From: an uncultured Clostridia bacterium
Lineage (GTDB): Bacteria > Bacillota > Clostridia > Peptostreptococcales > Anaerovoracaceae
Reading direction: 5' to 3'
Length of the DNA stretch: 64,000 bases
NCBI GenBank assembly: GCA_944386595.1
Contig: CALXBQ010000040.1
Location: forward strand, 1-64,000
Made by a program: the position numbers and the translations under genes. Shown piece by piece: positions 50,419-58,643 of this stretch. The notes beneath the pieces were generated by a model. That model did no database searches. It was not told where the DNA came from and was given only the letters and a program-made list of their open reading frames with translations. Within the stretch, counting starts at the first letter, position 1; each line of letters begins with the position of its first letter.

Positions 50419-52068
50419 TTATTCGGGCCTTCCGTATCTTTCTATAATCTTCTCCGCAGCCTTTATTCCGTCGCAGGCGGCGCTGACTATGCCCCCGGCA
50501 TAGCCAGCGCCCTCGCCGCACGGCCGCAGACCTGATACGGAGCTTTCCATATCTTCGCCTCGCTCTATCCTGACCGGAGAAGAGCTGCGGCTCTCGACGG
50601 CGGTCAGCACGGCTTCGTCCGCATCGAAGCCTTTAAGCTTCCTTCCAAGATGAGGCATGGCCTCCCTGATGGCCTCCGCCGCAAACTCCGGAATCGATTC
50701 CGTTACGGCCTTTGCGCCTGCGCTGCCGTCCCGGAACTCCTTCCACGTCGTCCTCGGCGCGCGGTTTTCCGCTCCGCCTCCGTTTCTGAACGCGGCCCGC
50801 TCCCACTTTCTCTGAAACTCCACACCTGCGAGAACGTCCTCTGAGCCGAAGTCCTCAGGACGCACGTCCACCAGCAGAGCGCTGTTGGCGACGCCGCTGT
50901 CCCTGCGGCTTTCGCTCATTCCGTTGGTCACCACGCCTCCCTTTTCGGAGGCCGCCATGACAACCCTGCCGCCGGGACACATGCAGAAGGTATAGACTCC
51001 CCTTCCCGATTCCGTCCGCCACGAAAGCTTGTAATCGGCAGGCGGAAGTCCCGGCGCGGCCGTGAAGTGGTCGGCGTATCCTCTGCTCAGTCTGCCGTAC
51101 TGAGCCATATCGATGACGTCCTGAGAATGTTCTATCCTGACGCCTACGGAAAACGGCTTCTGCTTCATGGATATTCCTGCGCTTCGTAGCATTTCAAAGG
51201 TATCCCTGGCGCTGTGGCCTACGGCGAGAATCAGCTCGGATACCGGCAGGTATTCCGCAGCATGCGATTGCCCCGGCTCCGCCTTCTCCCCGGACCCGGA
51301 TCCGCTTCCGCCGGTTTTTTCAAGTTCTATGCCCGCAAGCCTGCCTTCCGAAACCGAAAGAGCGACAAGCTTTGTCTGAAACCTTACCTCCCCTCCCAGG
51401 GATATTATTTTCTTCCTTATATTCTTTACCACGGTGCGGAGAATGTCGGTACCCACGTGAGGCTTCGCCAGATAGAGAATATCCTCCGGCGCTCCCGCCT
51501 CCACAAGCTCCTCCAGAACCTTTCTTATTCTCACGTCCTTTATTCCCGTCGTCAGCTTTCCGTCGGAAAAGGTTCCCGCGCCCCCTTCTCCGAACTGAAC
51601 GTTGGATTCCGGATCAAGCTCCCCTGTCTCCCAGAATCTGTCCACGTCCTCAGCTCTTGCGTCGGCGTCCTTTCCTCTTTCTATAACTATGGGCCTGTAG
51701 CCCGCCTCCGCAAGTATGAGGGCGGCAAACATTCCGCAGGGACCGAAGCCCGCAACTACGGGCCGCTCCGAAAGCGTTTCGCTGCCCGGCGCCGCTCCGT
51801 GGTACGCAGCATCCTCCGGGACTTCAAGGCCTCCCCTGCCGCCCCGCTTAAGCCTCGCCTGCTCTTTAGGCTTCTTTTTATATACGGTCTCAAAATCCAG
51901 GGTGTAAACCCAGCATATGTCGTCCCTGTTCCTTGCGTCTATGGATTTTCTCACTATGCGCAGCTCAGTAATCACGATGTCCCTGCGCCCCAGCTTTTTA
52001 AGAATCTTATCCTTGAGCCGGCTCTCGGACTCGTCCGCCCTGAGCTTTATCTGCTGAATTCTGTACAT
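50419..52068 (-). CDS. FAD-dependent oxidoreductase, COG2509 type
   Basis: Cytoplasmic flavoprotein with an N-terminal region of about 90 residues (MYRIQQIKLRADESESRLKD) preceding the dinucleotide-binding PVVAGFGPCGMFAALILAEAG near 105. Later landmarks are FGEGGAGTFSDGKLTTG, LILAVGHSARDTFEML and GEGAGYAGGIVSAACDGIKA at the FAD C-terminus. The start at 52068 is chosen for GGGAGA upstream; it lies inside the end of the next gene (overlap about 22 bp). 549 residues. The reaction is unknown. Confidence 0.88.
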   Translation of the reverse strand: MYRIQQIKLRADESESRLKDKILKKLGRRDIVITELRIVRKSIDARNRDDICWVYTLDFETVYKKKPKEQARLKRGGRGGLEVPEDAAYHGAAPGSETLSERPVVAGFGPCGMFAALILAEAGYRPIVIERGKDADARAEDVDRFWETGELDPESNVQFGEGGAGTFSDGKLTTGIKDVRIRKVLEELVEAGAPEDILYLAKPHVGTDILRTVVKNIRKKIISLGGEVRFQTKLVALSVSEGRLAGIELEKTGGSGSGSGEKAEPGQSHAAEYLPVSELILAVGHSARDTFEMLRSAGISMKQKPFSVGVRIEHSQDVIDMAQYGRLSRGYADHFTAAPGLPPADYKLSWRTESGRGVYTFCMCPGGRVVMAASEKGGVVTNGMSESRRDSGVANSALLVDVRPEDFGSEDVLAGVEFQRKWERAAFRNGGGAENRAPRTTWKEFRDGSAGAKAVTESIPEFAAEAIREAMPHLGRKLKGFDADEAVLTAVESRSSSPVRIERGEDMESSVSGLRPCGEGAGYAGGIVSAACDGIKAAEKIIERYGRPE

Positions 52069-53267
52069 AACAGGTCTCCCGTCATGGCTTTCGCCGCCTT
52101 TATACCCGTAATCCATGCGTGGTTCAGGTTATATCCCCCGCACGGTCCGTCGTAATCGAGAACCTCCCCGGCAAAATAAAGCCCGGAAACGATTTTCGAT
52201 TCCATAGTATCCACGTCCACCTCCGAAAGGTCCACGCCGCCTCTCGTAACCTGAGCCGTTTCCCAGCCCTTGGGCATTTTCGGAACGAACCTCATGGCCT
52301 TAAGCTGAACCTCGGGTTCCTCACCCGACAGAGTTCGTTCGGCTATGGCCTTTGCCAGCTTTTCCTTTACAATCGAGTTTAGAGCAGCCTCGCCGAAGAG
52401 GCCGCGCTTTCCCTGCTCCGTCAGAAAGTCCTTCGCCTGCCTTTCCGTGAAATCGGGGAGGAAGTCCAGGACTATCTCGTAGCGGCCGAATCCCTCCTCA
52501 AGCCTTTTACCCTTCTCCGGCTTCAAAAATCTCGACATGTTGAAGATGCATATTCCGGAAAGGCTGTCCTTCGTAAACTGAACCTCCCCGTCCTCCGAAA
52601 ATACGCACCTGCCGTCATGGTAAAGGGCCGCTCTCGCCTTTTCCCTCACTCCGGCAAGAGATGAGACGTCCTCCCTCACCTCTATGGCCGTGAGAACCGG
52701 CGCCAAAGGCAGCACCCTGTGTCCCAGTTTCCTCGAAAGGACGTATCCGTCTCCCGTGGTGCCAAACTTTGGAGCCGATTTACCGCCTGCGGCCATGAGA
52801 ACCCTTTCCGCAGACAGGAAGCTGATCTCCTTCCTGCCGTCCCGAACGGTCTCCGCCGTGACCGTAAAACCTCTTTCGCCTTTTTCCAGTCCGGTTACCG
52901 CGGTATTTCCAAAAATGGAAACGCCCCTGTTTTCGGCTGCCATTCTGAGAGCCCGCTCCACGTCCGCCGCTTCTTCGGAGTAGGGATATATTCTTCCCTC
53001 ATCGTCGGTCCTGGTCAGAACCCCTACGCGGGCGAAAAACTCCAGGGTCCGGCGGACGTCGGGGCAGGCGGCGTTGCTCAGATTGCACCTGCCGTTTCCC
53101 GACGCGCATATTTTGCTCCCCGTCCCGGGACGCTTTTCAAGAACGATTATTTTCGGCTTCCTATCCGATTTTTCCGCCGCCATCGCCGCTTCTGCCGCCG
53201 CGGCAAGACCTGCGGCTCCTCCTCCTATTATGAGGATATCCCACTTTTCATCCGAAATTCTTTTCAC
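52047..53267 (-). CDS. BaiN/HI0933-family flavoprotein
   Basis: FAD/NAD(P)-binding protein of the HI0933 family (BaiN or aminoacetone oxidase-like). The Rossmann motif ILIIGGGAAGLAAAAEAA opens the domain, KICASGNGRCNLSN near 70 is the family signature, and the end has GLYFAGEVLDYDGPCGGYNL. A GTG start at 53267 with AAAGGGTG upstream is preferred. The ATG 48 bp further out lies inside the terminator hairpin of the upstream gene. The gene overlaps the next flavoprotein. Natural substrates of the family are varied. Confidence 0.85.
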   Translation of the reverse strand: MKRISDEKWDILIIGGGAAGLAAAAEAAMAAEKSDRKPKIIVLEKRPGTGSKICASGNGRCNLSNAACPDVRRTLEFFARVGVLTRTDDEGRIYPYSEEAADVERALRMAAENRGVSIFGNTAVTGLEKGERGFTVTAETVRDGRKEISFLSAERVLMAAGGKSAPKFGTTGDGYVLSRKLGHRVLPLAPVLTAIEVREDVSSLAGVREKARAALYHDGRCVFSEDGEVQFTKDSLSGICIFNMSRFLKPEKGKRLEEGFGRYEIVLDFLPDFTERQAKDFLTEQGKRGLFGEAALNSIVKEKLAKAIAERTLSGEEPEVQLKAMRFVPKMPKGWETAQVTRGGVDLSEVDVDTMESKIVSGLYFAGEVLDYDGPCGGYNLNHAWITGIKAAKAMTGDLLCTEFSR

Positions 53268-53290
53268 CAGCTTCACCCTTTGTCCGTCAG

Positions 53291-53319
53291 AAAAACAGGA
53301 TACGCCTTCCGGCATATCC
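53291..53319 (-). terminator. Terminator of the DUF308 gene
   Basis: GGATACGCC (53298-53306) pairs with GGCATATCC (53311-53319) with one G-U and a 4-nt loop, followed on the minus strand by TGTTTTTC. Confidence 0.65.
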
Positions 53320-53329
53320 CGTCACCAAC

Positions 53330-54100
53330 TTATCTGTCATCGTTATTTTCGCCGTCTGTCTGCTCTGCCGCATCATCAACGGATTCTTTTTTCAAAAGCT
53401 CCTCCGGCGGCACCACCGGCTCGTTGAATATGTCGTAAGTAACCTTGATTTCTTCGACTTCCCTGATTGCGGCCTTTGCGCGGCGGGCCTTCTTCACGGC
53501 TATCTTCGCCTCCGCCCTTGCTTCCTCGGCCTTTTTCTCGGCCTCGGCAACCAGCTCCTCCTTTGTCTTTATCAGATCAGGCTTTTTGTACGTGGTATCA
53601 AAACCTACTTTAATAACGTTTATTCCCTGTATTACGAAGATGATTCCAAGCATCATCAGAACCGACAGGTTGAAAAGAGATGCGTTGAAGAAGGTGTAAA
53701 GACCCACTACGAAGTTGCATACGGACACTATTGCCGTCCAGTAAAAGTCCAGATTCTTTTCTTCCTTTATGTCTACGTGAGTGATGATCACAAGATACCT
53801 TATTCCGGCGATCATGCTCCACATTCCGAATACAACCGGCACCGCTATATCGGCGGCCAGCTGTCCCGTCAGAACGACGATTCCAAGTATAAAAGTCGTA
53901 AGCCCGTCTATGAGCACCCAGTGCCTGTCCTCCTCGTCGTCGTAACGGCTCCTGTAGGATATGCACTCGGTGATTCCTATGGCGGTCAGAATCACACCGA
54001 TAGGAAAGGCCATTGAAATAAAAGTAAGTCCTGCGTTGGCAATGGAAAACACTCCTAAAATGGTCAGAATGATTCCCATTATCATATTTAATATTCTCAA
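53330..54100 (-). CDS. DUF308 (HdeD-like) membrane protein
   Basis: A 256-residue membrane protein with five or six helices in the first 165 residues (for example IGVILTAIGITECISY and DGLTTFILGIVVLTGQLAA). A highly charged Lys/Glu/Ala-rich tail follows (about 180-225), probably a cytoplasmic coiled coil, ending in Asp/Glu/Asn residues. Function unknown; DUF308 includes HdeD of E. coli, an acid-resistance membrane protein. Confidence 0.8.
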   Translation of the reverse strand: MRILNMIMGIILTILGVFSIANAGLTFISMAFPIGVILTAIGITECISYRSRYDDEEDRHWVLIDGLTTFILGIVVLTGQLAADIAVPVVFGMWSMIAGIRYLVIITHVDIKEEKNLDFYWTAIVSVCNFVVGLYTFFNASLFNLSVLMMLGIIFVIQGINVIKVGFDTTYKKPDLIKTKEELVAEAEKKAEEARAEAKIAVKKARRAKAAIREVEEIKVTYDIFNEPVVPPEELLKKESVDDAAEQTDGENNDDR

Positions 54101-54154
54101 ATTATACCTCCCGGAGCGCCGAAAAGCTCTGCGCCCCCGCCTGTCTCCTTCGCC

Positions 54155-54529
54155 CTAATCGAGAACGTAAAGAGCGGCGTTGTCCTTTATTGCGTTTCTA
54201 AGATTTTCGTTGAAGCCGTCAAAGCCCTTCTCCTCGTGAGACGCGCCTACCACGACCTTATCTATTTTATTGTCCTTTACTATGCCGGCAAGGGTTTCCA
54301 GCACGTCGTCGGACTTTAAAACCAGCAGATCAGCTCCTGCCTCTCTCGCCTTCTCGTAGAGATAATCAAGCGCTCTGCCGTCCTCGGAATCTCCAAGGAA
54401 ATTATAATCGATTCCCGAAACGTGAATGATATGCATAGTGTCGTCGTCTGACGTCATCAGGCTCTTTCCGTAGTCGATAAGCCTCTGGCATGTCTTCTGC
54501 TTGGTTACGCACACCATGATCCTGCTCAT
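54155..54529 (-). CDS. Universal-stress-protein-like domain protein
   Basis: A 124-residue Rossmann-like protein similar to Usp domains, including the KdpD type: MVCVTKQKTCQRLIDYG at the start, IIHVSG after the second strand and VVVGASHEEKGFDGF near 90, where nucleotide binding would occur. The typical GxGSxxxxVxxxA motif is not clear, so ATP binding is doubtful. Single gene with no stated partner. Confidence 0.7.
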   Translation of the reverse strand: MSRIMVCVTKQKTCQRLIDYGKSLMTSDDDTMHIIHVSGIDYNFLGDSEDGRALDYLYEKAREAGADLLVLKSDDVLETLAGIVKDNKIDKVVVGASHEEKGFDGFNENLRNAIKDNAALYVLD

Positions 54530-54611
54530 GTTCTTCCCTCCGAATCAGAAGTAACTTCCCAGGGCTAATTATATCATACTTTCCCGGTCTTTTGTGAGGG
54601 ATATTTGATAT

Positions 54612-54640
54612 TTGCATACTCCGGCCGTTTCGGCTATACT
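54612..54640 (+). promoter_or_regulatory. dinB promoter directly ahead of the start codon
   Basis: TTGCAT (54612-54617) and TATACT (54635-54640) with 17-bp spacing. The -10 ends 7 bp before the ATG at 54648, so transcription should begin at or next to the ATG, giving a leaderless mRNA. No Shine-Dalgarno is present. Confidence 0.6.
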
Positions 54641-54647
54641 CTAAAAT

Positions 54648-55874
54648 ATGGACAGAGTTATACTTCACTGCGACATGAACAGCTTTTTCGCTTCGGTGGA
54701 GCTTTTAGAGCATCCCGAGCTTAAGGACAGGCCGGTGGCGGTCTGCGGAGACCCGGAAAGCAGGCACGGAATAATACTTGCCAAAAACGAACCGGCCAAA
54801 GCCTTCGGAATAGTTACCGCCGAAACCTTAAGTCAGGCCAGGCGCAAATGCCCCGGCCTTGTTTTGCTGCGCCCTCACCACGACAAATACCGCAGGTACA
54901 GCAGGCTCATAAATTCAATCTACTACCGGTATACGGATATGGTTGAACCCTTTTCCATCGACGAATCGTGGCTCGATGTTACGGCAAGCCGCCGCCTTTT
55001 CGGTACCGGCCGTGAAATCGCAGACTCCATAAGGGAGACCGTGAAGAAGGAGCTGGGGCTCACCCTGTCCGCGGGAGTATCCTATAACAAAATCTTCGCC
55101 AAAATGGGCAGCGAGTACAGGAAGCCCGACGCCACAACCGAAATCACGAGGGAGAACTACAGGGACATTCTGTGGCCTCAGCCCGTTGAAAACATGTTTT
55201 TCGTAGGCTTTGCCACGGCCCAGAAGCTGAAGTCCTCCCACATATACACCATAGGAGATCTGGCCCGCGCCCGGGACGACAGGCTGGAATCCCTCCTCGG
55301 AAAGCAGGGCCCTCTTCTGAGAAAATACGCGGCGGGGCTTGACGACAGTCCCGTGGCTCTTTCCGGAGAGCGGGAAAAGATAAAGTCAGTGGGAAACGGA
55401 ATCACCTTCAGCAGGGATCTAAGGTCCACTGAGGATGCCCTCACGGCCGTCACCTCCCTTTCCGACACCGTCGCCGGAAGACTTCGAAAGTACGGCTTCA
55501 AAGCATGGGGCGTAAAGGTCGACATCAAGGACTCCTCCTTTAAGAGCATATCCCGTCAGAAGCAGCTTGCCGCCCCTACCCACCTTGCCGCAGACATCAA
55601 AAATGCGGCCATGGAGCTGATCTCCGCATCGTGGCGTTTTCCCGACCCCATACGACTCATAACCGTAACCGCCATAAACCTGACGGACGGCGAAGAAGGC
55701 GAGCAGCTTTCCTTCTTCGGAAATTCCGTGGCAGGGGGCTCCGTAACCGGTTCCGCCGCCGCAGAGAAAACCGACTCAATAGAAAAGGCTATAGATGACA
55801 TTCGCGAAAAATTCGGCGAAAGCTCCATAACCTTCGGTCAGCTTCTTAAAAACGATATAGGAATAGACATGTAA
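54648..55874 (+). CDS. dinB: DNA polymerase IV (Y family)
   Basis: Translesion polymerase. Catalytic Asp/Glu residues are in ILHCDMNSFFASVE (residues 5-18) and EPFSIDESWLDVT (about 99-111). The thumb and little-finger domains follow, with VGFATAQKLKSSHIYTIGDL near 187. The C-terminus ends in an extension with Ser/Ala/Gly before a beta-clamp-like tail. Length 408 is normal. The sequence starts MDRVILHCDMN as usual, so the ATG is right even though no ribosome-binding site precedes it. No LexA (Cheo) box is seen. Confidence 0.92.
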   Translation: MDRVILHCDMNSFFASVELLEHPELKDRPVAVCGDPESRHGIILAKNEPAKAFGIVTAETLSQARRKCPGLVLLRPHHDKYRRYSRLINSIYYRYTDMVEPFSIDESWLDVTASRRLFGTGREIADSIRETVKKELGLTLSAGVSYNKIFAKMGSEYRKPDATTEITRENYRDILWPQPVENMFFVGFATAQKLKSSHIYTIGDLARARDDRLESLLGKQGPLLRKYAAGLDDSPVALSGEREKIKSVGNGITFSRDLRSTEDALTAVTSLSDTVAGRLRKYGFKAWGVKVDIKDSSFKSISRQKQLAAPTHLAADIKNAAMELISASWRFPDPIRLITVTAINLTDGEEGEQLSFFGNSVAGGSVTGSAAAEKTDSIEKAIDDIREKFGESSITFGQLLKNDIGIDM

Positions 55875-55897
55875 AGAGCCGCCCTGTCAGCGGCTCT
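55875..55897. terminator. Hairpin between dinB and the dlt operon
   Basis: AGAGCCGC (55875-55882) and GCGGCTCT (55890-55897) form an 8-bp stem with a 7-nt loop. Short T-runs lie on both sides, so it may serve the convergent dinB and dlt transcripts. Confidence 0.5.
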
Positions 55898-55912
55898 CTC
55901 TATGAAGGATGC

Positions 55913-56014
55913 TTAAAACTCCGCGTATGCAAACTTTGGCGCAGAGGCCATGCCCGCGTATATCATATATGCATAGAGTCCTGCCATAAGAATAAAGAAC
56001 AGCCCCGTATACAT
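55913..56014 (-). CDS. dltX: DltX-like micropeptide
   Basis: A 33-residue ORF (MYTGLFFILMAGLYAYMIYA then GMASAPKFAYAEF) lies 25 bp downstream of dltD. GGGAGA sits 7 nt upstream of its ATG. It has one hydrophobic helix and ends KFAYAEF, resembling the FxYNEF-type C-terminus of DltX, which in lactobacilli and Bacillus helps deliver D-alanine through DltB. Known DltX is normally encoded upstream of dltA, so a position after dltD would be unusual. Short length makes the call tentative, though location, Shine-Dalgarno and C-terminus agree. Confidence 0.6.
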   Translation of the reverse strand: MYTGLFFILMAGLYAYMIYAGMASAPKFAYAEF

Positions 56015-56039
56015 AACGTACTCTCCCGTAATAAAAGTC

Positions 56040-57215
56040 TTAGCCTTCTGTAAAAAACCTGTAAGCCTCTTCATTGATCTCTACCCATCCTTTCCCCGCC
56101 GGGTGAACCGCATCTTCCAGCCACCCTTCGGTGTAATCCCTGTCGAAAAAACTGTATAACGGCGTATCGTATTTATCCGCCACTTCCCTGATCTGCGCCG
56201 GCAGAGTCTTTCTCTTATCCGCCGTAAATCCCGTGTAATCATACCACCATCCGCTTACCGGAAGAAGTATGAGCTCCACGTCTATGTTCTGTTCCCTGCA
56301 CACCTGCAGGAATATCTCAAGGTCGCCGTATTCGGGCGAATCCTTCCAGAATCTCCTTGCCGTACTTGAATTCTTTTCTTTTTTCAGCGACGGCTCGATA
56401 TTCTTCTTATACAGCCTGTTATCCATGTGGAAGGAGTTTCCCTCCGACAGCTTCTTGAACTCCTCGTCCGACTGCTTCTTCAATCCGTTCCAGTCCGGCA
56501 TTCCTGACTTTGCCGTCTCCATGAACTTCTTGTACTTTTTCTCCTCCGTGGTCTTCCACGCAGTCTTTACGTTTATCGCTTCGCGCTCGCCCAGGAAAGC
56601 CTTCTTCATGTTGAAATACGTCCTGTCTGCGGCGTTGCCGCCGTTTCCCAGGAATATTTTGTCGTATCTCTTCACGTTCTCCTGAAGCGCCGGGCTGTTA
56701 GAAAGCAGATCCTCGGATCTTGCCGCAATCTTCCTCTTCACGTCGTCTGACAGATTGGGATTTTCCAGCATTGCCATATACATGCTCTCAGAAAATCTGA
56801 CCCCGTAAGCGTCCTTCTCCACGCCAGGCCCGTTAAACCACGCCGGAGAAAGTATGAGAACAGCTTTCTTTGTCGTAAGCTCAGGCCCCAGGGCTCCCAT
56901 GGTAATCGCGTGAGACAGGCACTGGTTATACGCCGCCCCGATGCACATGACGTCCATCTTCATGGAGCGGAAAATCTCCGTCGGATGATAGGGGGTGTCC
57001 TCGCCGTGCTGAAACTCCGAGGAACCCAGATACATGACCGTATCCTCACCTATATTCTCGGCTACCGCCTTATACGACATATCTTTATATGTATTTATCC
57101 ACGTACCGAAGCCTCCTGCCTCGACCGTGACTCTTCCCGCCACGGTGAAGTGAAGAATGATTACCGATATTATGAAGAGTATCAGCGCCGTACCAAAGGC
57201 TGCAAGCTTCTTCAT
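56040..57215 (-). CDS. dltD: DltD, D-alanyl-lipoteichoic acid biosynthesis protein
   Basis: Membrane-anchored extracytoplasmic esterase/transferase. An N-terminal helix (about 5-25) is followed by an SGNH-like domain: YLGSSEFQHGE near 60 carries the Ser nucleophile, and a late DAVHPAGKGWVEIN segment carries Asp and His. Length 391 is standard. It completes the dlt set and is 2 bp downstream of dltC. Confidence 0.93.
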   Translation of the reverse strand: MKKLAAFGTALILFIISVIILHFTVAGRVTVEAGGFGTWINTYKDMSYKAVAENIGEDTVMYLGSSEFQHGEDTPYHPTEIFRSMKMDVMCIGAAYNQCLSHAITMGALGPELTTKKAVLILSPAWFNGPGVEKDAYGVRFSESMYMAMLENPNLSDDVKRKIAARSEDLLSNSPALQENVKRYDKIFLGNGGNAADRTYFNMKKAFLGEREAINVKTAWKTTEEKKYKKFMETAKSGMPDWNGLKKQSDEEFKKLSEGNSFHMDNRLYKKNIEPSLKKEKNSSTARRFWKDSPEYGDLEIFLQVCREQNIDVELILLPVSGWWYDYTGFTADKRKTLPAQIREVADKYDTPLYSFFDRDYTEGWLEDAVHPAGKGWVEINEEAYRFFTEG

Positions 57216-57217
57216 GG

Positions 57218-57451
57218 CTAATTCATCCTCGCCTTGACCTGAGCGATAATCTTCGCCGGAGTATCCATCTGATCCCTTGTGAACTCGGACGGCGACATGA
57301 CGATTCCGAACTCCTCCTCTATGGAAACCAAAAGCTCCGTGTAGTCCAGAGAATCGATGAGATCCTCCTCCAGCAGATTGATGTCAGTATCTTCTCTTAC
57401 GATGCTGTCTCCGCAGAGCTCCTCCAGCATATCCAGTATTTTTTCTTCCAT
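57218..57451 (-). CDS. dltC: DltC, D-alanyl carrier protein
   Basis: Acyl-carrier-protein-like 77-residue protein. The 4'-phosphopantetheine attachment site is Ser34 in LIDSLDYTEL. It carries D-alanine from DltA to DltB. It lies between dltB and dltD and follows dltB by about 25 bp. Confidence 0.95.
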   Translation of the reverse strand: MEEKILDMLEELCGDSIVREDTDINLLEEDLIDSLDYTELLVSIEEEFGIVMSPSEFTRDQMDTPAKIIAQVKARMN

Positions 57452-57476
57452 TTTCCGTTTCCTCCTGAAATAATCC

Positions 57477-58643
57477 TTATCCGTTAAGCCCTAAGAGCTG
57501 GGTAAATCTTCCCGAGAAGATGAAGAATCCGAACATTGCCAGATTAAACGTAATGCCCCAGCTTATAAATTTGTACCAGCGTTCCTTCTTATGCTTCTTG
57601 TGGAACTTCGACTTCTTCTGATAGATTTCCGTAATCGCCAGCAGAACGCCGTGATAAAGTCCGTAAATTATATAGTATATGTCAAGGCCGTGCCACACGC
57701 CCATGACGCCCATGTTTATGATGAAACCGATTGACGCTCCCGTAAGCTTGTTCTTAAACCACTTACCTTTTATGGCCTTCATCATGAATCTGGAAAAGAT
57801 GAAATCCCTGAACCAGTAGGAAAGGCTCATGTGCCATCTGTCCCAGAAATCCTTCATATCGGTAGCAATGAACGGCTTGTTGAAATTGTCCGGGCTCTTT
57901 ATTCCCAGAATGTAGCTCGTTCCCACCGCCATCAGGCTGTATCCCGCAAAGTCGAAGAACAGGTACAGTCCGTATGAATACATGTAAATCACCTGATTTA
58001 TCATGTGACTTCCGCTTCCCAGCCACGTTATGGCCTGATAGAAGCCTGCCGCAAGGGCGAATTTATACACCATTCCCAGAACGATTTTGAAAAGACCGTT
58101 TCCCAGAAGGTCTATGTATTCCGCTCTTGAAAGCCTGCCGTTCAGATCCCCCGAGAACCGTCTGCTCCTGTCTATAGGTCCTGACGACAGACAAGGGAAA
58201 AATGTGAGAAAGTACAGGAAATCAAAGGGCTTTATCTCCTCTATGAGGCCGTCGTAAATCTCTATTATTACCTGAACCGACTTGAAGGTCAGATACGAAA
58301 GGCCTAAGAATGCGAATATGCCGTGGCCCGTGACAAAGGCTGAAACCTTCCATACCCCCAGGGGCAGTATGGAAAGAACTATGAACAGCCAGTACAATAA
58401 TCCGTTTCTGGGTTTTCTTCTGTTTACGACAATATAGGCGTTTACGAGTATCAGCTGATACAGGCAGTATATGACGAGATTCACTATGGCCTGCGGGCTC
58501 GAACTCATAGCCATGTATATGAATACGGCCGTAACCAGCGCGCCGTAGTACTTTATGGGTTTTTCGGCAAGTCCGAGAATCACCGCCGGAATGAGAAGGA
58601 GCGCCGCCCAGATGAAAAAGTAAAAATCTCCGAATAACGTCAT
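57477..58643 (-). CDS. dltB: DltB, MBOAT acyltransferase
   Basis: Polytopic membrane protein of 388 residues with about ten hydrophobic segments. The MBOAT landmarks are FLTFFPCLSSGPIDRSRRF near 150, WDRWHMSLSYWFRDFIFSRF near 275 and MGVWHGLDIYYIIYGLYHG near 325, the last carrying the conserved His. It moves D-alanine across the membrane. Its start overlaps the dltA stop by 1 bp. Confidence 0.96.
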   Translation of the reverse strand: MTLFGDFYFFIWAALLLIPAVILGLAEKPIKYYGALVTAVFIYMAMSSSPQAIVNLVIYCLYQLILVNAYIVVNRRKPRNGLLYWLFIVLSILPLGVWKVSAFVTGHGIFAFLGLSYLTFKSVQVIIEIYDGLIEEIKPFDFLYFLTFFPCLSSGPIDRSRRFSGDLNGRLSRAEYIDLLGNGLFKIVLGMVYKFALAAGFYQAITWLGSGSHMINQVIYMYSYGLYLFFDFAGYSLMAVGTSYILGIKSPDNFNKPFIATDMKDFWDRWHMSLSYWFRDFIFSRFMMKAIKGKWFKNKLTGASIGFIINMGVMGVWHGLDIYYIIYGLYHGVLLAITEIYQKKSKFHKKHKKERWYKFISWGITFNLAMFGFFIFSGRFTQLLGLNG

